Below, piece after piece: positions 1 to 8,399 of a DNA stretch of 64,000 nt. The position numbers and the translations under genes were made by a program. Source of the DNA: Ruegeria sp. HKCCD8929 (GTDB lineage: Bacteria > Pseudomonadota > Alphaproteobacteria > Rhodobacterales > Rhodobacteraceae); assembly GCF_013031405.1 (NCBI RefSeq), contig NZ_WPZY01000015.1, positions 1-64,000 on the forward strand, in the 5' to 3' direction. A model generated the notes under the pieces. It was not told the origin of the DNA and searched no databases. It saw only the letters and a program-made list of their open reading frames with translations. The number at the start of each line of letters is the position of its first letter. Position 1 is the stretch's first letter.

Positions 1-2
1 CC

Positions 3-1367
3 TGGCGGGTGGACCGGGCCGATCTGATGGCCGAGATCCTGGAAAAGGCGTTCCATCTGGCTGAAAGCGGGCAGCCGGGGCCGGTTCTGGTCAATGTTCC
101 GATGGACATCTTCTCCGAGGTGATCCCGTCCGACACCTTCGACCGGATCGCGGGCAATGCGCGCGCGCTGATCAAACCGTCCATCGATGATGACACCGCG
201 CGTCGGATCGTCGAACGCCTCGCCGGGGCCGAGAACCCGGTGGCCTATGTGGGCGGCGGCATCCTGCTGGCGCAGGCCAGCGAAGAGCTGCGCGAGTTTG
301 TCGAGCATATGGGCCTGCCGGTGGCGCATTCGCTGATGGGTAAGGGCGCGCTGCGAGACGATCATCCGCAGGTGCTGGGCATGACCGGGTTCTGGGGCAC
401 CGAACTTGTCAACCAGAGCTGTCTGAACGCCGATTACATCTTTGCCATCGGAACGCGGTTCAAAGAGGCCGATTGTTCCAGCTGGTATCCCGGCTACACC
501 TTCAACATCCCCGGCTCGAAAGTCATTCATATCGACATCGAGCCCAGCGAGATTGGCCGCAACTATCCCACCGAGATCGGCGCCGTGGCGGATGCCAAGG
601 CCGCGCTGCGTGTCCTGACGCGGGTGGCGCGCGAGATGTATCCCGGCGGATTCAGGCGCCTGGAGGTGGAGGCGAAAATCGCCGACTTCCGCGCTGCGTT
701 CAAAGCGGGCAACAGCGACATGGCGACCTCGACCGCCTTCCCGATGATGCCCGAGCGCATTCTGGCCGATACCCGCAAGGCACTGCCCGAGGATGCGATC
801 ATCACAACCGATGTGGGCTGGAACAAGAACGGGGTCGGGCAGCAGTTCGACATTCTGACCCCGGGATCGATCCTGACGCCGGGCGGGTTTGCGACCATGG
901 GCTTTGGTCCTCCCGGCGCAATCGGCGCAAAGCTCGCGGCGCCGGACCGGGTGGTCCTCAGTCTTGTGGGCGATGGCGGTTTTGGCCAGAACCCCTCGAT
1001 GCTGGCCACCGCGGTCGAGCTTGATCTGGGCATCATCTGGCTGGTGATGAACAACAACGCCTTTGGCACCATCGCGGGTCTGCAAAAGGCGCATTACGGG
1101 CTGACCTACGGCACCACCTTCCCCGGCTCGGCGGCGGCCCCGTCCAACGGGCCCGGCTATGCCGAGATCGCACAGGCTTATGGCGCCGAGGGCATCCGGG
1201 TCAGTTCCGCCGATGAACTGTTGCCGGCGCTGCAGGCGGCCATTGCCAGCGGCAAGCCCACGGTTCTGGACGTACCCATGATCAACAACCCGACCCCGAC
1301 AACCGGGCACTGGAACATCCTGGACATCTATTCACCGGACAGGCGCGTCTCGCATGTCGCAACGTAA
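3..1367 (+). CDS. Thiamine-diphosphate-dependent enzyme, acetolactate-synthase-like family (5' end missing)
   Basis: The reading frame is open to the left edge, so the gene starts outside the window; family members run about 550-600 residues, so roughly the first 100-150 are missing. What remains is the end of the N-terminal pyrimidine-binding domain (a GQPGPVLVNVPMD stretch typical of the family), the central nucleotide-fold domain (AYVGGG), and the C-terminal ThDP domain with the diphosphate-binding GDGGF followed by NNNAFG, the GDG-N(x)n-NN signature. The family condenses or cleaves 2-oxo acids with ThDP-Mg. The substrate cannot be told from sequence: it could be an acetolactate-synthase paralogue, an oxo-acid decarboxylase or a sulfoacetaldehyde acetyltransferase relative. 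A UspA gene follows 72 bases on. Confidence 0.8.
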   Translation, partial: WRVDRADLMAEILEKAFHLAESGQPGPVLVNVPMDIFSEVIPSDTFDRIAGNARALIKPSIDDDTARRIVERLAGAENPVAYVGGGILLAQASEELREFVEHMGLPVAHSLMGKGALRDDHPQVLGMTGFWGTELVNQSCLNADYIFAIGTRFKEADCSSWYPGYTFNIPGSKVIHIDIEPSEIGRNYPTEIGAVADAKAALRVLTRVAREMYPGGFRRLEVEAKIADFRAAFKAGNSDMATSTAFPMMPERILADTRKALPEDAIITTDVGWNKNGVGQQFDILTPGSILTPGGFATMGFGPPGAIGAKLAAPDRVVLSLVGDGGFGQNPSMLATAVELDLGIIWLVMNNNAFGTIAGLQKAHYGLTYGTTFPGSAAAPSNGPGYAEIAQAYGAEGIRVSSADELLPALQAAIASGKPTVLDVPMINNPTPTTGHWNILDIYSPDRRVSHVAT

Positions 1368-1439
1368 TAAATATGAAGCGCAATTGCCGCTTTGGGCAGT
1401 CTGAGGTTTGATACATGGCGTCAAGGAAGGAGCCAGTGC

Positions 1440-1847
1440 ATGTTTAGCAATATTCTGATTCCGGTCGCGTTAGACCATGATGTTGATGTAAGGGAAACAA
1501 TCCACACCGCGCGGGTTCTACTTGCAGAAGGCGGCAAGATCACACTTGTCGCGGTCATCGAGGATGCGCCAGCATACGTGGCAGAATATGCGACAGTCAA
1601 ACCCACTGAGCTCATCAACGAAGATCTCAGAAAACGACTTCGCGCGTTCGCGGAAGGAGAGAGCAATCTGGAAGTGGCGGTCTTGTCCGGCAAGCCGGGA
1701 GTGGCGATTCCTGATCTTGCGTCCGAAACCAATGCTGATCTGGTTGTGATCAACTCTCATCGGCCGGGCATTGAAGACTACTTTCTTGGTTCAACGACGT
1801 CTCGGGTGGTCCGTCGCGCCCCCTGCGCGGTATTGGTTCTTCGTTAA
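1440..1847 (+). CDS. UspA-type universal stress protein
   Basis: 135 residues, the usual size of a single-domain Usp. It opens with MFSNILIPVALDHD, the first beta-strand and loop of the family, and ends with DLVVINSHRPGIEDYFLGSTTSRVVRRAPCAVLVLR; the G-x9-G-S/T type ATP-binding loop lies near residues 115-128. The start at 1440 is preferred to an upstream in-frame codon because AGGAAGG sits nine bases before it and the family begins there. Usp proteins are cytoplasmic, often ATP-binding stress factors. It follows the ThDP enzyme on the same strand and may share its transcript. Confidence 0.85.
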   Translation: MFSNILIPVALDHDVDVRETIHTARVLLAEGGKITLVAVIEDAPAYVAEYATVKPTELINEDLRKRLRAFAEGESNLEVAVLSGKPGVAIPDLASETNADLVVINSHRPGIEDYFLGSTTSRVVRRAPCAVLVLR

Positions 1848-1931
1848 GTCGCATAGGGGATTTACCAGCGCGTCAGCCGTTGTTTGAGGTCATGCCCTAT
1901 ACGCTAGTCTGAGGGCGCAGCCGCGTCCGGA

Positions 1932-2645
1932 TCAATCGCGGCTGGACAGGATCTTTGCAAGATCCGGCTCGGTCCTCTGCGTCCGCTCAAGGTCCAGCCC
2001 GTTCTGTACATGCAGGATATGGTGACGGATCGTATCCTCGGCCGCCTGGGCATCTCCGCTTACGATGGCGTCGATGATCAGCTCGTGCTCGTCATCGGGG
2101 CAGGTGGTGCTGCGGCTGGCGCCGAACAGGGCCACGATCAGGGATGTGCGCGTCACCAGTTCCCGAATGACCCGGGTCAGCACCGCGTTCTTGTGGCATT
2201 TGGCCAGCTCCACGTGAAAGGCCCCTGACAGCCGGATCAGCTCGGTCCGGTCATCCTGCTGCCGCGCGGCGTTTTCCTTGTCCAGGTGAAGCCGCAGCAC
2301 ATCGACGGCCTCGTCCCCGATGCCGCACGCCAGCTCCCGCACGATTCCGGTTTCGATCATCAGTCTTGCGGCAAACACCTCGCGCGCCTCATCGGCGCTG
2401 GGGCAGGCGACATAGGCGCCGCGATTGGATTGCAGATCCACGATGCCCTGACTGCCCAACAGCAAAAGGGCGCGCCTGACGCGCATTCTGCCAACCCCGA
2501 ACGTCTCACACAAAGCGGCCTCGCTGAGCTTGGTGCGAGGGGCGAGTTTCTGCTCCATTACAGCAGAATAGATCCGGTCGACGATCATTTGCTCATCGGG
2601 ATCTGTGTGCATGGTCTCGAGCTTTTGTGAGGCGTCTCTGGTCAT
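1932..2645 (-). CDS. GntR-family (FCD/FadR subgroup) transcriptional regulator
   Basis: A winged helix-turn-helix of GntR type lies near the N terminus (IVDRIYSAVMEQKLAP, then LSEAALCETFGVGRMRVRRAL), followed by an all-helical FCD ligand domain containing the expected D/H metal or ligand-binding positions (HVELAKC, and a late IRHHI). The total length of about 237 residues fits the subgroup. The ATG at 2645 was chosen; a TTG at 2708 would add 21 residues of low-complexity sequence. It is divergent from the LIV-type transporter operon and is probably its repressor, responding to the transported compound. Palindromic ACAAT/ATTGT sequence lies between the two genes. Confidence 0.82.
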   Translation of the reverse strand: MTRDASQKLETMHTDPDEQMIVDRIYSAVMEQKLAPRTKLSEAALCETFGVGRMRVRRALLLLGSQGIVDLQSNRGAYVACPSADEAREVFAARLMIETGIVRELACGIGDEAVDVLRLHLDKENAARQQDDRTELIRLSGAFHVELAKCHKNAVLTRVIRELVTRTSLIVALFGASRSTTCPDDEHELIIDAIVSGDAQAAEDTIRHHILHVQNGLDLERTQRTEPDLAKILSSRD

Positions 2646-2756
2646 CTTGCTATGTGTCGGCGGCAGTGGCTGAAGGTCGTTGATATTGGGGCTGCGGGTT
2701 TCTGACAATATACACGATTTCCGTTAACACAAACAGATAAATCGCAGACAATAAAA

Positions 2757-2778
2757 GTTGACAATGATTGTTAACAAT
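2757..2778. promoter_or_regulatory. Candidate GntR operator between the regulator and the LIV operon
   Basis: Two overlapping palindromes share a half-site: ACAAT-G-ATTGT at 2761-2771 and the perfect 12-mer ATTGTTAACAAT at 2767-2778. A TTGACA hexamer at 2758-2763 resembles a -35 box reading toward the transporter, so binding here could block that promoter. Position between divergent genes and A/T-rich palindromic form fit a GntR/FCD operator; this is inference. Confidence 0.4.
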
Positions 2779-2874
2779 GCCCAAATAACGATGCGCGCCG
2801 GGAGTTCGTCCTGTGGTGCGGTAAGGTTTTGAGGTGTCCGGAAGAGGCGCCGAGACCCCAATAGGGAGGAAAGA

Positions 2875-4062
2875 ATGAAACGCAGAACCCTGATGAAAAC
2901 ATCGGTCGCATTGGCCGTGTCCGTTTCAGCCCTGACATCGGCCGTATGGGCGGACAACCCGGTGCTGAAGATCGGTTTTGTCGGTGTCACATCCGGCCCG
3001 GCGGCAGCCTGGGGCATTTCGAACCAGCGTTCGATGGAGGCCCGCGCCGACTGGATCAACGAGGCCGGCGGCTACAAGATCGGTGACACCACCTATGACA
3101 TCGAGATCGTATCCTTCGACGATCAGAAAGACCCCAAGCGCGCCATCGCCGGTATGGAGAAGATGGCGCAAGAGGGCATTCATTATGTCGTCGGCCCCAA
3201 TGTGGATGACGGCGCCGCTGCGGTGCGTCCGGTGGCCGAGGCTCAGGGCATCATGTATTTCCCCTACGCTTTCCCGAAAGAACTCTATACCGCACCGGCG
3301 TCCAACGCAGTGCTCGGGATGGTGGCCAACTACCAGTCCGGTCCGGCGATCTACAAATACCTGCGCGATGAAAAGGGTGTAAAGACGGTGGCCTTTGTGG
3401 CGGCAAACGAATCTGATCCGCTGAGCCAGCGTGACGGTGGCGTGGCCGCGGCCAACGAACTGGGTCTCGAAGTGGTGTCGGACAATGTCACCTATCAGGT
3501 GGATACCACGGATTTCACACCGGTCCTGACGCCGGTCATGCGCACGCAGCCCGATCTTCTGGTCCTGTCGGGCGTGTCCCCGGCAAACGCGCCGCAGCTG
3601 ATCCGCTCGGCCCGGGAACTGGGCTATCAGGGCCTGATCTCGACCGAGACGGCACAGGATGCCACCGTGCTGCGTGAGGGTGCGGGCGAGCTGGCCAACG
3701 GCTTCATCTCGGTTGGCGGCGCTTCCACCCCCGAGATCGCATCGGACGACATGAAGGAATTCGTGGACCGCTACACGAAGATGTTCGGCGAGTATAATGA
3801 CGAGTCGAACACCAAGGTCTATGCGCTGGAGTACATTCTGGCGACGCTGAACGCTAATCCGGCGGCCATCGACAATGTCGATGAGTTCCAAAAGACCATG
3901 GATACGTTCGAGGCGCCGAACCCGTTCATGAAGGGCGATGCCAAGCTGCGCTATGTCGGTACAAGCTCGTTCGGGCAGAAGCGTCAGATCGCCGTGCCGC
4001 TGGTGGTGAACGTCTATCAGGATGGCGCGTTCGAGACGCTGTTCGTGGCAGAAGTGGACTGA
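2875..4062 (+). CDS. ABC transporter periplasmic substrate-binding protein (LIV/amide-urea type)
   Basis: 395 residues with a cleavable signal peptide (MKRRTLMKTSVALAVSVSAL, cleavage probably after VWA). The mature part has the type-I periplasmic-binding fold of the leucine/isoleucine/valine family: KIGFVGVTSGPAAAWG near the N terminus, then NEAGGYKIGD, and FDDQKDPKRAI. AGGGAGGAAAG precedes the ATG by a few bases. It is the first gene of a five-gene transporter unit (receptor, two permeases, two ATPases) plus a racemase. Family members bind amino acids, amides, urea or aromatic acids, so the ligand is not assigned; the racemase at the operon end suggests a chiral amide or hydantoin. Confidence 0.88.
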   Translation: MKRRTLMKTSVALAVSVSALTSAVWADNPVLKIGFVGVTSGPAAAWGISNQRSMEARADWINEAGGYKIGDTTYDIEIVSFDDQKDPKRAIAGMEKMAQEGIHYVVGPNVDDGAAAVRPVAEAQGIMYFPYAFPKELYTAPASNAVLGMVANYQSGPAIYKYLRDEKGVKTVAFVAANESDPLSQRDGGVAAANELGLEVVSDNVTYQVDTTDFTPVLTPVMRTQPDLLVLSGVSPANAPQLIRSARELGYQGLISTETAQDATVLREGAGELANGFISVGGASTPEIASDDMKEFVDRYTKMFGEYNDESNTKVYALEYILATLNANPAAIDNVDEFQKTMDTFEAPNPFMKGDAKLRYVGTSSFGQKRQIAVPLVVNVYQDGAFETLFVAEVD

Positions 4063-4153
4063 GGCAGTCTTTCCCGCGCAGGCTTGAAGCCGGGTAATCC
4101 GGTCCCGGGCACGAAACACGGCCCGGGACCATCCAACAAAATGCGGAATTTCG

Positions 4154-5023
4154 ATGGAACAGATAATTGCGAACGGCATCTATCTGGGCGCGCAATATGC
4201 GATGATCGCCCTTGGGTTGACGCTGATCTTCGCGCTCATGAACGTGCTGAACTTTGCCCATGGGCAGATGTATGTTCTGGGCGGCTTTGTCACCTACACC
4301 TTCTACGGGCAGCTCGGCTGGCCGTTCGTGCTGGCCCTGCTGGCGTCCTGCATCACGCTGGCCATTCTGGGGGCGCTGATCGAGAAATTCCTGTTTGCGC
4401 CGGTCATCCGGCGGTCGTCACGTGAGGAGAGCACGATGCTCCTCGCCGCCGGGCTGGCGTTTCTGTTCGATGCGGTCATCCTGCTGGTGTTCGGAGAGAA
4501 GCAGCGCGGCGTGCCCAAGATCATCAATGGCGTGTTCAACTGGGATTTCCGGCTGATCATGCCCTATGACCGCATCCTGATCTGTGCGCTCGCGATCCTG
4601 TCCATCGTGGGGTTCATCCTTTTCATGCAATACTCCAAGACCGGCCGGGCGCTGCGGGCGCTGGCGCAGGACCGGACAGCGGCGCAGTTGATGGGCGTCA
4701 ATGTCGACCGCTACTCGATGATCGGTTTTGCGCTCGGCGCGATGCTGGCGGGGCTGGTCGGTGGGCTGCTGGTGACGATCACCGGCGTCAATCTTGGCAT
4801 GGGCGGTCCGACCTCGATCAAGGCCTTCATGATGGTGATGATCGGCGGTGCGGGCGTGATCTCGGGTGCGATTGCCGGGGGCATCATTCTGGGGTTCCTC
4901 GAGGCCATCGGCTTGGCGGTTCTGTCGCAATATGGCGACATCACCTACCTGCTCATCTTCGTGTCGCTGATGATTTTCCTGGCCATCCGCCCGCAGGGGC
5001 TGATGGGCAAGCCGTGGGGATAG
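4154..5023 (+). CDS. LIV-type ABC transporter permease (LivH family)
   Basis: 289 residues with about eight hydrophobic segments and the LivH N-terminal signature GLTLIFALMNVLNFAHGQM, where the NFAHG motif is near residue 35. The C-terminal half has GGPTSIKAFMMVMIGGAG, matching the permease EAA-like loop that contacts the ATPases. It sits 91 bases after the binding-protein gene and four bases before the second permease, so all are likely cotranscribed. It forms the inner-membrane channel with the next gene. Confidence 0.9.
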   Translation: MEQIIANGIYLGAQYAMIALGLTLIFALMNVLNFAHGQMYVLGGFVTYTFYGQLGWPFVLALLASCITLAILGALIEKFLFAPVIRRSSREESTMLLAAGLAFLFDAVILLVFGEKQRGVPKIINGVFNWDFRLIMPYDRILICALAILSIVGFILFMQYSKTGRALRALAQDRTAAQLMGVNVDRYSMIGFALGAMLAGLVGGLLVTITGVNLGMGGPTSIKAFMMVMIGGAGVISGAIAGGIILGFLEAIGLAVLSQYGDITYLLIFVSLMIFLAIRPQGLMGKPWG

Positions 5024-5027
5024 GCCG

Positions 5028-6014
5028 ATGCCCAAGCTGAACACATTCCAATGGGCCGGTCTTGCGGCGTTCCTGTTCGCGGTCTTTTTCGCGGTGCCTG
5101 CATTCGTCGCGGCATCCGGGCGGACCGATCTCTACTACACCCTGACCTCGGTGGCGTTGTTGTCCATCGCCAGCGCCGGTGTCTGGCTGACCTTCTATAT
5201 CGGCCGCATCAATATCGGGCAGGGCGCGTTCGCGCTGATCGGGGCCTATGCCTCGGCCATTCTGGTCACCAAGGCGGGGATGTCGTTCTGGCTGTCCCTG
5301 CCGCTGGCAGGCCTGTTTGCCGCCGGAGTTGCGATCCTGATCGGCCTGCCCATCCTGCGGTTGCGGGGCGTCTATTTCGCCATGATCTCGCTGGTGCTGA
5401 CGCAGGTGGTGACGCTGACCGCACTGGCCCTGCCGATCACCAACGGGGCAAAGGGCATCACCTCGATCCCGCTGCCCGGGGCCGTGTCGGTGTTCGGCCT
5501 GACCCTGATCCCGGATTTTGCGACGCTCGAAAACCCGCGGCTGGCCTTCTACTACACCGCCTGCGCGCTGATGGTGATCACCTTTGCCGCCATGTACCGG
5601 CTGGTGAACTCCCGCCTCGGCCATCTGTGCCGCTCGATGCAGCAGAACGAAGAGCTTGCCGCCTCGATCGGTGTCAACATCGCGTATATCCGTATCATCG
5701 TGTTCGCGATTTCGTCCTTTCTGGGCGGCATCGGCGGCGCCATGTTCGGCTCGATTGCGCAGTCGGTTTATCCGTCCAGCTTTCAGGTCGCCGATAGTGT
5801 GAACTTCATGCTCAACTGCTTCCTGGGCGGGCTCGGTTACGTGTTCGGGCCAATGCTGGGCACCCTGGTTTTGTATTTCGGCTGGGACCTGTTGTTCGAG
5901 CTCGGACGCTATCAGCTGTTGGTCTATTCCGGACTGCTGATCATCCTGATGCTGGTGTTGCCGAACGGATTGCTGAGCTTGCGGCTGGGTAAAGGCGGGG
6001 GGCAGGGCAGATGA
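5028..6014 (+). CDS. LIV-type ABC transporter permease (LivM family)
   Basis: 328 residues, strongly hydrophobic, with the LivM signature YIGRINIGQGAFALIGAYA near residues 60-80 and a cytoplasmic loop SRLGHLCRSMQQNEELAASIGV that corresponds to the ATPase-contacting loop. It starts four bases after the preceding permease and its stop overlaps the start of the ATPase gene by four bases (ATGA), indicating translational coupling. It pairs with the LivH-type subunit as the heterodimeric channel. Confidence 0.9.
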   Translation: MPKLNTFQWAGLAAFLFAVFFAVPAFVAASGRTDLYYTLTSVALLSIASAGVWLTFYIGRINIGQGAFALIGAYASAILVTKAGMSFWLSLPLAGLFAAGVAILIGLPILRLRGVYFAMISLVLTQVVTLTALALPITNGAKGITSIPLPGAVSVFGLTLIPDFATLENPRLAFYYTACALMVITFAAMYRLVNSRLGHLCRSMQQNEELAASIGVNIAYIRIIVFAISSFLGGIGGAMFGSIAQSVYPSSFQVADSVNFMLNCFLGGLGYVFGPMLGTLVLYFGWDLLFELGRYQLLVYSGLLIILMLVLPNGLLSLRLGKGGGQGR

Positions 6015-6793
6015 GCAACCTTCTCGAAGTGCGCCATGTCACCAAGAAATTCGGCGGCCTGACAGCAAACAACAACATCAGTTTCAACGTACACGAGAAC
6101 GAGATCCTGTCGGTCATCGGCCCCAACGGGGCGGGCAAAAGCACGCTGTTCAAGATGATCTCGTCCTTCCTGCCCACCACGTCGGGCGAGGTTCTGTTCC
6201 GGGGCGAGCGTATCTCGAACCTCAAGCCGCATGTGGTGGCGCGCAAGGGTGTGGTGCGGACGTTTCAAGAGACCACCATCTTCAAGTCCATGACCGTGCG
6301 CGAAAGCATCGTGGTGGCGCAGCATCTGCGGGCGCGGGCGTCGCTGGCGGGATACTTCTGGGGCACGAAAACCGCACATGAGGATGTCGACAGCTTTGGC
6401 CAATATGCCGACGATCTGATCGAGTTTCTGGGGATGACCCCGATTGCGCATGAGCTTGCGTCGAACCTGCCACAAGGCAATCTGCGGGCGCTTGGCATTG
6501 CCATTGGGCTGGCCACCGATCCCCAGGTGCTGCTGCTGGACGAGCCGTTTGCCGGGATGAACCACGACGAGACCATGAAGATGGTGAACCTCGTGCGGAA
6601 GGTGCGCGATGACCGCGGGGTGACAGTTCTGCTGGTGGAACATGACATGCCCGCGGTCATGAACATTTCCGACCGGATCGTGGTGCTGAATTTCGGCGAG
6701 ATGATCGCCGAGGGCACGCCGTCGGACATCCAGAACAATGACAAGGTCATCGAAGCCTATCTGGGCAGCGCGGACGATGAGATCGGGATTTGA
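6011..6793 (+). CDS. LIV-type ABC transporter ATP-binding protein (LivG family)
   Basis: 260 residues. Walker A is GPNGAGKST near residue 37, the signature region reads LPQGNLRALGIAIGLA in place of the canonical LSGGQ (normal variation for LivG), Walker B is VLLLDEPFAGM, and the switch histidine is in VLLVEHDM. The start overlaps the upstream permease stop. It powers uptake together with the next gene. LivG proteins form heterodimers with LivF in this transporter class. Confidence 0.9.
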   Translation: MSNLLEVRHVTKKFGGLTANNNISFNVHENEILSVIGPNGAGKSTLFKMISSFLPTTSGEVLFRGERISNLKPHVVARKGVVRTFQETTIFKSMTVRESIVVAQHLRARASLAGYFWGTKTAHEDVDSFGQYADDLIEFLGMTPIAHELASNLPQGNLRALGIAIGLATDPQVLLLDEPFAGMNHDETMKMVNLVRKVRDDRGVTVLLVEHDMPAVMNISDRIVVLNFGEMIAEGTPSDIQNNDKVIEAYLGSADDEIGI

Positions 6794-6796
6794 ACC

Positions 6797-7519
6797 ATGA
6801 GCAAGATGTTGGAGTTCAAGGATGTCGAGCTTTATTACGATCACGTCTATGCGCTGAAGGGCGTCTCGATCGATCTCGAGCAGGGCGAGACGGTTGCGCT
6901 GATCGGGGCCAATGGCGCGGGCAAGACCTCGATCCTGCGCGCCATAACCGGGCTCGCCGCGATCACCTCGGGTTCGGTTGCCTTCGAGGGCGCGCAGATC
7001 GACGGCAAGAACCCCGCCGATATCGTCGCCAAGGGCATCGCGATGGTGCCCGAGGGGCGCCGGGTGTTCCCGTACATGACGGTCCGCGACAACCTGCTGA
7101 TGGGGGCGTTCACCCGGTCCGACAAGGCGGGCGTCCAGCAGACATTGGAGTCGGTGCTGGAGAGATTCCCGAGGCTCAGGGAACGGTTCAGCCAATCCGC
7201 CGGAACCCTGTCGGGCGGGGAACAGCAGATGATGGTGATCGGCCGCGCACTGATGGCAAAGCCGCGGCTGCTGCTGTTGGACGAGCCGTCGCTGGGCATC
7301 GCCCCCAAGCTGGTGCAGGACATCGCCCGGTCGATTGTCGCCATCAACCGGGACGAAGGCGTTTCGGTGCTGCTGGTCGAACAGAACTCTCGCATGGCGC
7401 TCTCCATCTCGAACCGCGCCTATGCGATGACCACGGGAAATGTAGTTATTTCAGGCAATTCCAGGGAACTCTTAACCGATCCGCGGATCAAGGCCGCCTA
7501 TCTGGGCGGGGAAGTGTGA
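6797..7519 (+). CDS. LIV-type ABC transporter ATP-binding protein (LivF family)
   Basis: 240 residues with Walker A GANGAGKTS, signature TLSGGEQQMM, Walker B LLLLDEPSLGIAP and switch region VLLVEQN; the LSGGEQQM and DEPSLGLAP-like strings are diagnostic for LivF. It begins three bases after the LivG stop and ends six bases before the racemase gene. It completes the ABC transporter. Confidence 0.9.
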   Translation: MSKMLEFKDVELYYDHVYALKGVSIDLEQGETVALIGANGAGKTSILRAITGLAAITSGSVAFEGAQIDGKNPADIVAKGIAMVPEGRRVFPYMTVRDNLLMGAFTRSDKAGVQQTLESVLERFPRLRERFSQSAGTLSGGEQQMMVIGRALMAKPRLLLLDEPSLGIAPKLVQDIARSIVAINRDEGVSVLLVEQNSRMALSISNRAYAMTTGNVVISGNSRELLTDPRIKAAYLGGEV

Positions 7520-7525
7520 GGCGCC

Positions 7526-8203
7526 GTGAAACTCCTTGTCGTCAACCCGAACACGACCGTTTCGATGACCCGCAAGATCGAGGCGGCGGCCCGTGCGGCC
7601 GCCCATCCCGGCACCGAAATCGTCGCCACCAATTCGCGCAACGGCCCGCCCAGCATTCAGGGATATCTCGACGTGTCGACCTGCGTTCCCGGGTTGCTCG
7701 ACGAGGTGGCCGCACACCCGGATGCCGATGCCATTGTGGTGGCCTGTTTTGACGACACGGGCGTGGATGCCGTGCGCTGCGTGACGACGGCGCCGGTGAT
7801 CGGGGTGGGCGAGGCCGCCTATCACGCCGCCGCCATGATCAGCCCCAAGTTCAGCGTGATCACCACGCTGTCCCGGTCGCTTGCGGGGCTTGAGGCGAAC
7901 CTGATGCGATACGGGCTGGACCGGCGCTGTGTCCGGGTTCGCGCCACCGACGTGCCGGTTCTGAAGCTCGAAGAGAACGACCCCCAGACCATCGACAAGA
8001 TCCGTGCCGAGATTCGCGAGGCCATCGACAAGGATCGGGCCGAGGCGATTGTGCTGGGCTGCGCCGGAATGACCGATCTGATGTCGAACCTGTCGGAAGA
8101 GTTCGGCCTGCCCGTGGTGGATGGCGTCACCTGCGCGGTCGCCTTTGCCGAGGCTCTGGTCAAGGCAAAGCTCTCGACATCAAAATCCTGCTCTTACGCC
8201 TGA
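7526..8203 (+). CDS. Asp/Glu/hydantoin racemase superfamily protein
   Basis: 225 residues beginning MKLLVVNPNTTVSMT at a GTG codon (7526), six bases after the last ABC gene. The superfamily uses two cysteines, one per half of a pseudo-symmetric fold; both are visible, in VACFDDTG (about residue 73) and LGCAGMTD (about residue 173). The NPNTT opening and ACFDDTG are typical of hydantoin racemases (HyuE/HyuA group) and less so of aspartate or glutamate racemases. Its place at the end of an uptake operon suggests it isomerises the imported compound. No hydantoinase or carbamoylase lies in the window, so the hydantoin role is unproven. Confidence 0.78.
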   Translation: MKLLVVNPNTTVSMTRKIEAAARAAAHPGTEIVATNSRNGPPSIQGYLDVSTCVPGLLDEVAAHPDADAIVVACFDDTGVDAVRCVTTAPVIGVGEAAYHAAAMISPKFSVITTLSRSLAGLEANLMRYGLDRRCVRVRATDVPVLKLEENDPQTIDKIRAEIREAIDKDRAEAIVLGCAGMTDLMSNLSEEFGLPVVDGVTCAVAFAEALVKAKLSTSKSCSYA

Positions 8204-8307
8204 CCCGGCACGGCAGGTTGTGGCCGAAAAGGCAGCCTTACCCGGATATAAACCCGAAAACCCTCTTGTCCTGTTTACGGCTTTCGATGGCGGGCATCCC
8301 GGTATCT

Positions 8308-8399
8308 CAGGTCCGATTTGATCCAAAACAGGTCCGATATGGTAGCGATTTCGATCCAATAGGTGGCAATACTGCGCCAAATGGAGTCCGATTCGATGC
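8308..8399. promoter_or_regulatory. Direct-repeat region upstream of the mgd operon
   Basis: CAGGTCCGAT occurs at 8308-8317 and again at 8329-8338, exactly 21 bases apart (two helical turns). A related element, GATTTGATCC (8315-8324), recurs as GATTTCGATCC (8347-8357), and a third GTCCGAT lies at 8386-8392, running into the start codon of mgdA. AraC-family regulators commonly bind direct half-sites about 21 bases apart, and such a gene lies downstream of this operon. The pairing of site and protein is inference. Confidence 0.4.
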
